64,000 nt of DNA from Alphaproteobacteria bacterium. GTDB lineage: Bacteria > Pseudomonadota > Alphaproteobacteria > Sphingomonadales > Sphingomonadaceae. The stretch covers positions 1 through 64,000 of the forward strand of contig JAGWWF010000014.1 in the NCBI GenBank assembly GCA_018970445.1. Reading direction: 5' to 3'. The notes under the pieces were generated by a model. It had not been told where the DNA came from and searched no databases. It was given only the letters and a program-made list of their open reading frames with translations. A program made the translations under genes and the position numbers. The first letter of the stretch is position 1, and every line of letters begins with the position of its first letter. Shown here piece after piece: positions 1 to 8,236 of the stretch.

Positions 1-987
1 TCAGCCCGCCGTGCTGGCCAGCAGATCGAGCACGGGGGCCAGGCTGCGGTCGGGGGCTTCTTCCATCGGGATATGGCCGATGCCATCCAGGATGGCGATG
101 CGGCTGCCGGGGATCTGCCGGTTGAACCAGGCGGCCACCGAAACGGGGATCAGCTTGTCTTCCCGGCCCCACAGGATCAGGGTTGGCACCTTCAGCCCTG
201 CCAGTCTGGCCGCCGCGCCATCATCGCCGCTGTACTGGCCAAAGCGCTGCACCGTGGCGCGGCGGTTGCCCGGATACAGCAGCAGTTCCCAATAGCGATC
301 CACCATCGCCGGCGTGGCGATGGCCTGGTTGGAGACGCTTTGCCGGAAGCTTTTTTCGATCAGGCTGCGCGGCGTGACGGTGGCGAGGATATCGCGCGCC
401 ACCGGCACCCGCGCCAGCCGGAAGCCGAGCGGCGGGGAGGAGCCCTTGGGCTGCGGCTGGCCGCTGGCATCGACCAGGATCAGCGCGCTCAGCCGATCCG
501 GATGCCGCACGGCATAGCGCCAGGCGACGCCGCCGCCCATCGAATTGCCGCCCAGCGCAAAGCGCGACAGGCCCAGCCGGTCGACCAGTTGTTCGACAAT
601 GCCGACATAGGCGGCGCCGGTATATTGCCCCTGCGGCGTGGGGCCGGACAGGCCGTGTGCCGGCAGATCGAGCGTGATGACGCGATAGCCCTTGGCGGTG
701 AGGCGCTGCACCCAGGGTTCCCAGGTGTGCAGCGAGGCGTTGGAACCGTGCACCAGCACCAGCGGCCGCCCGGCGCGCGGGCCTTCATCGCGCACATGGA
801 TGGTGGTGCCCGGCGACAGCTCGATGAACTGGCTGGCGGCATTGGCATATTTGGCCTTGAGCGTGGCCACCGGAATGTCGGGCGTGGCCAGGACCACCCA
901 GGCCAGCGCGAACAGGGCGACAATGATGATCAGGCCGATGCGCAGCAGGCCCAGCGGGCGGCGCCGGCGCCGGGGGATGATCGCCAT
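1..987 (-). CDS. Membrane-anchored alpha/beta-fold hydrolase
   Basis: 328 aa alpha/beta hydrolase. An Arg-rich N-terminus (residues 6-10) followed by one hydrophobic segment (about 14-35) suggests a membrane anchor with the catalytic domain outside the cytoplasm. Visible family motifs are the oxyanion-type HGSN (80-83), the nucleophile elbow GNSMG with Ser149, a GREDKLIP acid-loop motif near 275 and the catalytic His in GIGHIP near 305. The substrate cannot be read from sequence. Its ATG shares one base with the P450 stop (TGATG), so the two are translationally coupled and may act in one pathway, beside the carotenoid genes. The stop codon is the first three bases of the window, so the gene is complete. 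Confidence 0.93.
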   Translation of the reverse strand: MAIIPRRRRRPLGLLRIGLIIIVALFALAWVVLATPDIPVATLKAKYANAASQFIELSPGTTIHVRDEGPRAGRPLVLVHGSNASLHTWEPWVQRLTAKGYRVITLDLPAHGLSGPTPQGQYTGAAYVGIVEQLVDRLGLSRFALGGNSMGGGVAWRYAVRHPDRLSALILVDASGQPQPKGSSPPLGFRLARVPVARDILATVTPRSLIEKSFRQSVSNQAIATPAMVDRYWELLLYPGNRRATVQRFGQYSGDDGAAARLAGLKVPTLILWGREDKLIPVSVAAWFNRQIPGSRIAILDGIGHIPMEEAPDRSLAPVLDLLASTAG

Positions 988-2360
988 CAGAGCGCCTCGA
1001 TGCGGACGGGCAGGCCATCCTTGGGTTTGGGGATCGGGAACATGCGGAAATCGCTTTCCACGTCACCCAGCGGCGTTTCGGCGACGATGCGATGGCCCTC
1101 CAGCAGGGCGAAGAAGAACATCTTCACCTGCATATAGGCAAAATGCTGGCCCAGGCACATGTGGGCGCCGCCGCCGAACGGCACCCAGGCATATTTGTGG
1201 CGGCCGCGGCTGTTTTCGGGGCTGAAGCGGGTCGGATCGAAATGCTCCGGGTTCGGCCAGTATTCCGGCAGCCGGTGGCTGATCATCTGGTTGATGCCCA
1301 CGTGCGCGCCGGCCGGCACGACATGGTTCTGGAAGGTGAAGCTCTTGACCGCCCGGCGCGGCATCGAAGGAACGGGCGGGATCAGCCGCAGCGCTTCCTT
1401 GAACACCATGTCGGTCAATTCCATCTCGCCCAGCGTCTGATAGGTGAGGCGGCCGTGGCGTTCGCGGATGCCCCTGATCTCCGCGCGCAATTTCTCCTGC
1501 CATTCCGGCCACTTGGCCAGGCACCAGACGATGGAGGTGATCGACGAGGTGGTGGTGTCGTGCGCCGCCATCATCAGGAAGTTCATGTGATCGATGATGT
1601 CCTGCTCGCCCAGCAGCTGGTCATTCTCGTCGCGGGCGTTGCACACCTGGGTGAAGATGTCGTCGCCTTGCCTGCCGCGCCGCCTGGGGATCTCGCGGGC
1701 GAAATAGGCGCTCATGAAGGCGCGGCCATCGACACCGCGCTTCATGGCGGTGAAGGGCAGGGGCTTGCGGATGACGGCCACCGAGGCCGCGACCATGTCC
1801 TGGAAGGCCTTGTTGATCTTGTCCGCTTCCGGGCCCCACGGCACGCCCAGGAAGCTGGTGGCGGCCAGTTCAAGCGTGAGCGCCTTGATCGAGGGGTAGA
1901 ATTTCAGGCGCGTCGGCCATTTCGCCAGACCGCGGGTGATGCCATCATCGAGCTGGGTGAAATAATGCTGCATCGGCTCGGTCTTGAAGGCGACGCTCAG
2001 CGTTTTCCGGTGGATGCGATGTTCCTCGAAATCCATCAGCATCAGGCCGCGCGGGAACAGCAGTTCAAGCACCGGGTTCCAGCCCAGTTCGCTCGAAAAA
2101 ATCTTGTCCTTGTTGAACAGCACCATCTCGTTGGCTTCCGGGCCGATCATGGAGACGCCCCAGCCGCCGAAATCCTGCCGGCGCACGATGCGGCCGTGCT
2201 GTTCGAACAGCTCGCGGCTGCGGCCCAGCGGGTTGGCGAGGAACTTCAGTGTGCGCAGCATCTTGAAGCGCGCCGGCTCCATGCCGGGGATATGCTTCAG
2301 CTCGTCGTAGGAGGGTTCCGGCAGAGCGGCCGGGATGAATTCGTTGACGGGGGCATTCAT
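987..2360 (-). CDS. Cytochrome P450
   Basis: 457 aa heme-thiolate monooxygenase. It has the I-helix oxygen-activation motif AAHDTTT, the K-helix ExxR (EALR), and the heme loop FGGGAHMCLG with the axial Cys near residue 402. The start at 2360 is chosen over an ATG 23 codons upstream because GGGAGAGG lies 7-8 bases before it. There is no N-terminal membrane anchor, so it is a soluble bacterial type needing separate electron-transfer partners. It is divergent from crtY across 112 bp and coupled to the downstream hydrolase. Position makes a carotenoid or terpenoid substrate possible (inference); some P450s, such as Thermus CYP175A1, hydroxylate beta-carotene. Substrate not assignable. Confidence 0.95.
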   Translation of the reverse strand: MNAPVNEFIPAALPEPSYDELKHIPGMEPARFKMLRTLKFLANPLGRSRELFEQHGRIVRRQDFGGWGVSMIGPEANEMVLFNKDKIFSSELGWNPVLELLFPRGLMLMDFEEHRIHRKTLSVAFKTEPMQHYFTQLDDGITRGLAKWPTRLKFYPSIKALTLELAATSFLGVPWGPEADKINKAFQDMVAASVAVIRKPLPFTAMKRGVDGRAFMSAYFAREIPRRRGRQGDDIFTQVCNARDENDQLLGEQDIIDHMNFLMMAAHDTTTSSITSIVWCLAKWPEWQEKLRAEIRGIRERHGRLTYQTLGEMELTDMVFKEALRLIPPVPSMPRRAVKSFTFQNHVVPAGAHVGINQMISHRLPEYWPNPEHFDPTRFSPENSRGRHKYAWVPFGGGAHMCLGQHFAYMQVKMFFFALLEGHRIVAETPLGDVESDFRMFPIPKPKDGLPVRIEAL

Positions 2361-2472
2361 GGCGCGACCTCTCCCTTGGTGCGGAGTGTGGATACGCATA
2401 ATCTGTCGCCTGCGCAATCGCAGCGGCAAAGCGCCACTTCCCCGCGGCGCGACGGCGGTCTAACAGCAGCGG
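2361..2472. promoter_or_regulatory. Divergent P450 / crtY intergenic region
   Basis: This 112 bp region separates two divergent operons and must hold promoters for both. On the minus strand TTGCGC, 17 bases and TATCCA form a plausible but weak promoter for the P450. I see no convincing -10 for crtY. The shared region would allow co-regulation of the P450 operon and the carotenoid operon. Confidence 0.35.
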
Positions 2473-3639
2473 GTGACACCGGATTTCGATCTCATCCTCG
2501 CCGGCGGCGGCCTGGCCAACGGCCTGATTGCGCTGCGGCTGGCGCAGCGGCGGCCCGATCTGCGCGTGGCGATCATCGAAGCCGGGCCCAGCGTGGGCGG
2601 CGATCACACCTGGTCGTCGTTCGGGCTGGACATCAATGAAGAGCAGCGGCGCTGGACGCAGCCGCTGTTTGCCCACCGCTGGGATTGTTATTCGGTGCGC
2701 TTTCCGCGCCACCACCGCACGCTGGCGGTGGGCTATGGCACCAGCAACAGCGATCGGCTGGCCGCCGCGGTGGCCGCCGCGCTGCCGCCGGGGCATGTCA
2801 TCACCAACGTGCCGGTGGTGGCGCTGTCGCCCACCAGCGTGACACTGGCCGATCAGCGGGTGCTGCATTGCCAGGCCGTGATCGATGGCCGCGGCCAGAA
2901 GAAGACGCAGGCGCTGGATCTGCGCTGGCAGAAATTCCTGGGGCAGGAGGTGGAGCTGGCGCAGGATCATGGCCTGCCCGGCCCGATCATCATGGATGCC
3001 ACCATCCCGCAGGCCGATGGCTATCGCTTTGTCTACACGCTGCCCTATGGCCCGCGCCACGTGCTGATCGAGGATACATATTACAGCGATGGCCGCGACA
3101 TGGCGCCCGATCTGCTGCGCCGCCACATCGCCGATTATGCCGCCCAGCAGGGCTGGACGATTGCCCGCGTCATCCGCGAGGAAACCGGCATATTGCCGCT
3201 GGCGGTGGGCGGCAGCATCACCCGGTTCCTGGATGAAGGCGTGCCCGGCGTGGCGCGGGTGGGGCTGGCCGCCGGGCTGTTCCATCCGGTGACGGGCTAC
3301 AGCTTCCCCGATGCCGTGCGCATGGCCGACATGATCGCCGCGCTGCCGGCCTTTGATGCCGCGACCATCCACCGCGCCACCCGCGACCATGCGATCCGTG
3401 TGTGGAACAGCCGCGGCATGTATCGCGTGCTCAATCGCATGTTGTTCCTGGCCGCACACGACGAGGAACGGCGCACGATCCTGGAGCGTTTCTATGAACA
3501 CCCGGATGATCTGGTCGGCCGGCTTTATGCCGCCGATCTGAAACTGAACGACTGGCGGCGCATCTTTTCCGGCCGCCCGCCGATCCCGCCCTTGCGGGCG
3601 GTCGGCACCGTGCTCAAATATGGATTGGGAATGAAATGA
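2473..3639 (+). CDS. crtY: Lycopene beta-cyclase
   Basis: 388 aa CrtY-type cyclase, which converts the two psi ends of lycopene to beta-ionone rings, giving beta-carotene. The N-terminus carries the dinucleotide-binding motif DLILAGGGLAN (residues 5-15), and the family features HTWSSF near 48 and GYSFPDAVR near 275 are present. The start is GTG at 2473. Length matches the bacterial CrtY family (about 380-390 aa). It is first in the operon crtY-crtI-crtB, and its stop overlaps the crtI start in ATGA (4 bp). Identification rests on family motifs and context. Confidence 0.95.
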   Translation: MTPDFDLILAGGGLANGLIALRLAQRRPDLRVAIIEAGPSVGGDHTWSSFGLDINEEQRRWTQPLFAHRWDCYSVRFPRHHRTLAVGYGTSNSDRLAAAVAAALPPGHVITNVPVVALSPTSVTLADQRVLHCQAVIDGRGQKKTQALDLRWQKFLGQEVELAQDHGLPGPIIMDATIPQADGYRFVYTLPYGPRHVLIEDTYYSDGRDMAPDLLRRHIADYAAQQGWTIARVIREETGILPLAVGGSITRFLDEGVPGVARVGLAAGLFHPVTGYSFPDAVRMADMIAALPAFDAATIHRATRDHAIRVWNSRGMYRVLNRMLFLAAHDEERRTILERFYEHPDDLVGRLYAADLKLNDWRRIFSGRPPIPPLRAVGTVLKYGLGMK

Positions 3640-5129
3640 CGACTGCAGCAGTGATTGGTTCGGGTTTTGGTGGGTTGGCGCTGGCCGTGCGCCTGCAATC
3701 GGCCGGCATCCAGACCACCCTGATCGAAGCCCGCGACAAGCCGGGTGGCCGTGCCTATGTGTTCGAGGATGATGGTTTCAAGTTCGATGCCGGCCCCACC
3801 GTCATCACCGATCCGACCTGTCTGGAAGAATTGTTCGAGCTGTCGGGCCGCAAGCTGGCCGATTATGTCGAGCTGATCAACGTCGCGCCCTTCTACCGCC
3901 TGTTGTGGGAAGATGGATCGGTGTTCGATTATTCCAACGACGAGGCCGAACTGTTCAGGCAGATCGAGGCGTTCAATCCCAAGGACGTCGCCGGCTACCG
4001 GAAATTCCTGGAATTTTCCGACAATGTGTTCCGCGAAGGCTATCAGAAGCTGGGCCATGAGGCTTTCCTCGACTTCAAGTCGATGCTCAAGGCCGCGCCG
4101 CAGCTGATGCGTTATGAGGCGTTCCGGTCGGTCTATGCCATGGTGGCCCGCCATATCGAGGATGACCGGCTGCGCCAGGCCTTCAGCTTCCACACGCTGC
4201 TGGTGGGCGGCAACCCGTTCAAGACCAGCAGTGTCTATGCCCTGATCCACGCGCTGGAAAAGAAATGGGGCGTGTGGTTCCCGCGCGGCGGCACCCATGC
4301 GCTGGTGCGCGGCCTGGTGAAATTGTTCGAGGATCTGGGCGGCCAGGTGCGCATGGGCAGCAAGGTGGAGGCGATCATGGCCGACAGCGGCCGCGTCACC
4401 GGCGTGCGCTGCGCCGATGGCTGGTCGGGCCGCTTTGATGCCGTCGTCTCCAACGGCGATGTCGTCAACACCTACAAGGAACTGCTGGGCGCGCATCCGC
4501 GCGGCGCCGAAATGGCCGCCAAGATGATGCGCCGCAGCTTCTCGCCGTCGCTGTTCGTCACCTATTTCGGCCTGAAGGGCGAACGCCCGGATGTGAAGCA
4601 TCACACCATATTGTTCGGCCACCGCTACAAGGGGCTGCTGGATGAAATCTACAAGGGCGGGCAGCTGGCCGAGGATTTCTCGCTCTATCTGCACCACCCT
4701 ACCGCCACCGATCCGGCGATGGCGCCGGCCGGCCACAGCGCCTTCTATGTGCTGTCGCCGGTGCCGCATCTGGGCAAGCTGGACATTGATTGGGAAAAGC
4801 AAGCGCCGCGCTATGCCGATTCGATCCTGGATGCGCTGGAACGGCGCTGCATCCCCAACCTGCGCCGCGATCTGGTGACGATGCGCACCTGGACACCCAG
4901 GGATTTCCAGACCGAGCTGTTCGCCCACCACGGCAGCGCCTTCAGCCTGGAACCGGTGCTGTGGCAAAGCGCCTATTTCCGCACCCACAACCGCGATGAT
5001 GTGCTGTCCAACCTGTATTTCGTCGGGGCCGGCACGCACCCCGGCGCCGGCATCCCCGGCGTGGTGGGCAGCGCCAAGGCGACGGGCAAGCTGATGATCG
5101 ACGATCTGCTGGCCCGCAAGGCGGCGTGA
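3636..5129 (+). CDS. crtI: Phytoene desaturase
   Basis: 497 aa FAD-dependent CrtI that desaturates phytoene in steps to lycopene. It has an N-terminal FAD-binding motif GSGFGGLALA (residues 8-17) and the C-terminal CrtI signature around GAGTHPGAGIPGVVGSAK. Full length for the family (about 490-500). The start overlaps the crtY stop in ATGA. Downstream, a GC-rich palindromic repeat lies before crtB rather than the tight coupling seen upstream. Confidence 0.97.
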   Translation: MTTAAVIGSGFGGLALAVRLQSAGIQTTLIEARDKPGGRAYVFEDDGFKFDAGPTVITDPTCLEELFELSGRKLADYVELINVAPFYRLLWEDGSVFDYSNDEAELFRQIEAFNPKDVAGYRKFLEFSDNVFREGYQKLGHEAFLDFKSMLKAAPQLMRYEAFRSVYAMVARHIEDDRLRQAFSFHTLLVGGNPFKTSSVYALIHALEKKWGVWFPRGGTHALVRGLVKLFEDLGGQVRMGSKVEAIMADSGRVTGVRCADGWSGRFDAVVSNGDVVNTYKELLGAHPRGAEMAAKMMRRSFSPSLFVTYFGLKGERPDVKHHTILFGHRYKGLLDEIYKGGQLAEDFSLYLHHPTATDPAMAPAGHSAFYVLSPVPHLGKLDIDWEKQAPRYADSILDALERRCIPNLRRDLVTMRTWTPRDFQTELFAHHGSAFSLEPVLWQSAYFRTHNRDDVLSNLYFVGAGTHPGAGIPGVVGSAKATGKLMIDDLLARKAA

Positions 5130-5150
5130 CCGACGCGCCTTGCGGCGCGA

Positions 5151-5225
5151 CCCTCCCCCAACCCCTCCCTTGCAGGGAGGGGGGCACTTCTCCCCTCCCT
5201 GAAAGGGAGGGGCAGGGGGAGGGTG
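5151..5225. repeat. GC-rich palindromic repeat copy 1 (crtI-crtB)
   Basis: Nested inverted repeat with two back-to-back hairpins, CCCCTCCCT-TGC-AGGGAGGGG and CCCCTCCCT-GAA-AGGGAGGGG, inside an outer CCCTCCCC / GGGGAGGG pairing. A near-identical copy lies at 6274-6350 just after crtB. Such elements often act as dispersed intergenic palindromes that stabilise or attenuate mRNA; that role is inference. Confidence 0.85.
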
Positions 5226-5295
5226 CCGGGCGCAGCGCGGCCCTTTGCCAATCGGCCGCTTGCGCCGGCCGGCCCATCCGGGCAGGGAAGCGGGC

Positions 5296-6228
5296 GTGTC
5301 TGATGTTCTTGCCAATGCCCGCGACGCGATTGCGCGCGGCTCCAAAAGCTTCGCGCTGGCCAGCCGGCTGTTCGATGCGCCCACGCGCGATCGCGCCATG
5401 CTGCTTTATGCCTGGTGCCGCCACACCGATGATGTGATCGACGGCCAGATCCTGGGTGAAGGCCGCAATGATGATCGCCGCCCGCCGGCCGAGCGCCTGG
5501 CCGAAGTGGAACAGGAAACCGAACGCGCCCTGGCCGGCAATCCCACCCCCGGCACCCCCTATGAGGCGCTGGCGATGGTGGTGCAGCAGACCGGCATGCC
5601 GGCGCGCTATCCGCGCGATCTTGTCCACGGTTTCCGCATCGACATGGAGGAACGGCCGTTCCACAGCTTCGACGACACGCTCACCTATTGCTATCATGTC
5701 GCCGGCTGTGTGGGCGTGATGATGGCGATTGTGATGGGGGTGAAGCCCGATGATCGCCCGGTGCTGATCCGCGCCTGCGATCTGGGCATGAGCTTCCAGC
5801 TCAACAACATCGCCCGCGATGTGGTGGAAGATGCGATGAACGGCCGCCGTTACATCCCCGATGACTGGCTGGCCAGCGTGCGGCTGGAGCCTGACGATTT
5901 CATGCTGGGCCGCAACCGCCGGCAACTGGCGCGGCTGGTCGCCCGGCTGGTGTTCCAGGCCGAGGAATATGAGGCATCGGCGCGATTCGGCACGTCCGCG
6001 CTGGGCAACCGCGCCGCCTGGGCCGTGCTGGCGGCGGCGCGCATCTATGGCGGCATCGGCCGCAAGGTGCGCGTCCTGGAAGAAGAAGGGTTGGAAAAGC
6101 GGGTGTCCACCACAAGGGCCGAAAAGGCCCGCGCCGTGGTGATGGCCATGGGCGAAACGCTGGTGCGCCGACAGCGCTGGCCGATGCCGGGGCCAAGCCG
6201 GGACGGGCTGTGGACGATGGCGGAATAA
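5296..6228 (+). CDS. crtB: Phytoene synthase
   Basis: 310 aa CrtB, condensing two geranylgeranyl diphosphates to phytoene through prephytoene diphosphate. The first Asp-rich motif is HTDDVID near residue 45 and the second ARDVVEDAMNGRRYIP near 180; both bind substrate through Mg. I choose the GTG start at 5296 because AGGGAA precedes it by 6-7 bases; an ATG 17 codons upstream lacks this and would add residues unlike the family. It lies 166 bp after crtI, with repeat copy 1 between, so it may be cotranscribed or have its own promoter. Confidence 0.94.
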   Translation: MSDVLANARDAIARGSKSFALASRLFDAPTRDRAMLLYAWCRHTDDVIDGQILGEGRNDDRRPPAERLAEVEQETERALAGNPTPGTPYEALAMVVQQTGMPARYPRDLVHGFRIDMEERPFHSFDDTLTYCYHVAGCVGVMMAIVMGVKPDDRPVLIRACDLGMSFQLNNIARDVVEDAMNGRRYIPDDWLASVRLEPDDFMLGRNRRQLARLVARLVFQAEEYEASARFGTSALGNRAAWAVLAAARIYGGIGRKVRVLEEEGLEKRVSTTRAEKARAVVMAMGETLVRRQRWPMPGPSRDGLWTMAE

Positions 6229-6273
6229 CCGGGGCCGACCGCCGCGCCTTCGTCGCGCTTGCCGCGCAGGAAA

Positions 6274-6350
6274 CCCTCCCCCAACCCCTCCCTTTCAGGG
6301 AGGGGGGCAGGCCGTCTCCCCTCCCTGCAAGGGAGGGGCAGGGGGAGGGT
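6274..6350. repeat. GC-rich palindromic repeat copy 2 (after crtB)
   Basis: Second copy of the CCCTCCC/GGGAGGG double hairpin, nearly identical to 5151-5225. Its right end continues into a 22-base direct repeat at 6344-6365 and 6381-6402 (GGAGGGTGCG then AGCGCAGCGAGC). It sits between convergent crtB and crtZ and could act as a bidirectional transcription barrier. Confidence 0.85.
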
Positions 6351-6408
6351 GCGAGCGCAGCGAGCCTGAACAGCAGCGCGGGAGGGTGCGAGCGCAGCGA
6401 GCGTGTGT

Positions 6409-7002
6409 CTACCGCGCCCAGTGCTCGGCGTTCTCGATCATCCCCATTTCGGCCTTCATCTTGGCCGAAGCGCGAATCCGCCCGCGGCCATCGGCTTCCA
6501 GTTGCGCCTTCAGCTGGCGGATCGGCGGCGCCCAGATGAAGCCAAACGAAACCGTGCCTTCCTTGGTTTCCACCACATGATGCAGACGGTGCGCCTGCAC
6601 CACGCGTTTCATGTAACCCCACTGCGGGTTCCACGAATGTTTCACCCGGCGGTGCACCAGCACATCATGCAGGCCGAAATAGATGGCACCATAGGCGGTG
6701 ATGCCCGCGCCGATGGCGGTGATCATGTGCAGGCCATAATGGGTGCCGATCATCAAGAGGATCATCGACGGGATGGCACCCGCCACGCCGAACCAGTCGT
6801 TCTTTTCAAACGCCCCGGTGCGCGGCTCGTGGTGGCTCTTGTGCAGGCTCCACAGGAAGCCGTGCATGACATATTTGTGGGAGACGATGGCCACCACCTC
6901 CATGATCGCCACCACGATCAGCGCGATGATGATCCCCTGCCACCAGGTGACATCGGTGAGCACGGGGTAAAGGGTGGACAGCGAGGCGAGATAATCCAGC
7001 AT
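6409..7002 (-). CDS. crtZ: Beta-carotene hydroxylase
   Basis: 197 aa membrane di-iron hydroxylase that adds 3- and 3'-hydroxyls to beta-carotene, giving zeaxanthin. The His clusters of the fatty-acid hydroxylase fold are visible: SHKYVMH and HKSHHEP (about residues 42-60), then HRRVKH and HRLHH further on. It has about four hydrophobic segments. It is convergent with crtB. No Shine-Dalgarno sequence is present; TATAGC lies 8 bases upstream of the ATG, so the mRNA may be leaderless or nearly so. Confidence 0.93.
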   Translation of the reverse strand: MLDYLASLSTLYPVLTDVTWWQGIIIALIVVAIMEVVAIVSHKYVMHGFLWSLHKSHHEPRTGAFEKNDWFGVAGAIPSMILLMIGTHYGLHMITAIGAGITAYGAIYFGLHDVLVHRRVKHSWNPQWGYMKRVVQAHRLHHVVETKEGTVSFGFIWAPPIRQLKAQLEADGRGRIRASAKMKAEMGMIENAEHWAR

Positions 7003-7077
7003 GGGTTCATGCTATAGCCAGCCAGCGGCGGTTATGCATTAGGGGACTTGCCGCACCCCCACCAAGGACAGAGCCTC

Positions 7078-7389
7078 ATGACCATCCGTGCCCTGTTGCC
7101 GCTGATCGCCCTGCCGCTGCTGCTGGCCGGCTGTGCCACCCCGGCGCAGCGCATCACCCGCAACCTGGCCGAACTGGGCGTGCCGCAGCGCCAGGCCCAG
7201 TGCATGGGCGACCGGCTGGGCCAGCGCCTGTCGATCGGCCAGTTGCTGCGCCTGCAGGAACTCACCAGCATCCGCATGGAGCGGCTGGAGCGCATGAGCC
7301 TGCGCCAGATCGCCGACAAGCTGACCGACGAGAAGGACCCCGGCCTGGTGGCGGAGTTCCTGCGCGCCGGCCTGGGCTGCGCCTTCTAG
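7078..7389 (+). CDS. Small lipoprotein, function unknown
   Basis: 103 aa. An N-terminal hydrophobic stretch ends in the lipobox LLAGC (about residues 14-18), so it is a predicted signal-peptidase-II lipoprotein. The rest is Arg/Gln/Leu-rich and probably helical. The start at 7078 is preferred to the ATG 10 codons upstream because AAGGA lies 9 bases before it. It is divergent from crtZ. No function can be assigned. Confidence 0.82.
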   Translation: MTIRALLPLIALPLLLAGCATPAQRITRNLAELGVPQRQAQCMGDRLGQRLSIGQLLRLQELTSIRMERLERMSLRQIADKLTDEKDPGLVAEFLRAGLGCAF

Positions 7390-7516
7390 ACTTGGTCATG
7401 TTCTGGTTGAACCAAGCTCGGCATGAGCGGTTCAGACAAGACCCAATCGAGTCTAGGTAACCACCCCGATTCCACGGCTGCCCGAATCCGCCACAATCGC
7501 GGGCGGGAGAGCAGCC

Positions 7517-8221
7517 ATGGTGTTCGGGAAATCTTGCAGCCAGTGCAGCGTGCGTGATGCCGCCCTGTGCGGCGTGCTGGCCGATGCAGATCTGGCACCG
7601 ATGGCCGCCCACGGCACGCAGCGCCGCCTGGCGCGCGGCGAAACCCTGATCCGGGCCGGCGATCCGGTGCGGCTGTGCGCCAATATCCAGCGCGGCCTGA
7701 TGAAGATCAGCCACACCAACCCGGCCGGGCAGGAAGTGATCCTGGGCCTGTTGTGGCCGGGCGATTTTGTCGGCACGCCGTTTCTGGATGGCGGGCCGGC
7801 GCCCCATGATGTCGTGGCGCTCGGCGCGGTGTCACTGTGCGTGTTTGCGCAAGGCACCATCGAACGCACCATGGCCGATCATCCGCTGATGCAGCGCCAG
7901 CTGCTCAGCCGCACGCTGGCCGAACTGGGCCAGGTGCGCGGCAGCCTGTCGCGGCTGGCGCGGGCCACGGCGCTGGCGCGGGTGGCCGGCTTCATCGCCC
8001 AGACCGCACAGCGCCACCGGGCCGATAGCGAGGATGAACGCCAGATCGAACTGCCGTTGAGCCGCGGCGAGATGGCCGATCTGCTGGGTCTGACCATCGA
8101 GACGGTGAGCCGCCAGATGACGCGGCTGAAGGCGGCCGGGGTGATCGGCCTGCCGGGCGGGCGGCGCGTGCTGATCCAGGATCCGCACGCGCTGGCCGAA
8201 GCGGCCGAGGATCATGTCTGA
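7517..8221 (+). CDS. FNR-type Crp/Fnr transcription regulator
   Basis: 234 aa. It has the Crp/Fnr layout: cyclic-nucleotide-binding-like beta-roll (about 20-130), dimer helix, and C-terminal helix-turn-helix (about 178-205). Cys7, Cys10 and Cys18 plus Cys near 108 (SLCVFAQG) fit the four ligands of an oxygen-labile 4Fe-4S cluster. The recognition helix ETVSR matches the E..SR specificity of FNR, which binds TTGAT-N4-ATCAA. GGGAG precedes the start. A perfect box of this type lies 0.8 kb downstream at 9043-9056, so the regulator probably controls its neighbours in response to low oxygen (inference). Confidence 0.92.
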   Translation: MVFGKSCSQCSVRDAALCGVLADADLAPMAAHGTQRRLARGETLIRAGDPVRLCANIQRGLMKISHTNPAGQEVILGLLWPGDFVGTPFLDGGPAPHDVVALGAVSLCVFAQGTIERTMADHPLMQRQLLSRTLAELGQVRGSLSRLARATALARVAGFIAQTAQRHRADSEDERQIELPLSRGEMADLLGLTIETVSRQMTRLKAAGVIGLPGGRRVLIQDPHALAEAAEDHV

Positions 8222-8236
8222 GGGGAGGATGGTGAA

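Noticed and set aside
7391-7416. CTTGGT...ACCAAG as terminator of the lipoprotein gene
   Set aside because: The stem is only 6 bp with a 14-base loop and no T-run.
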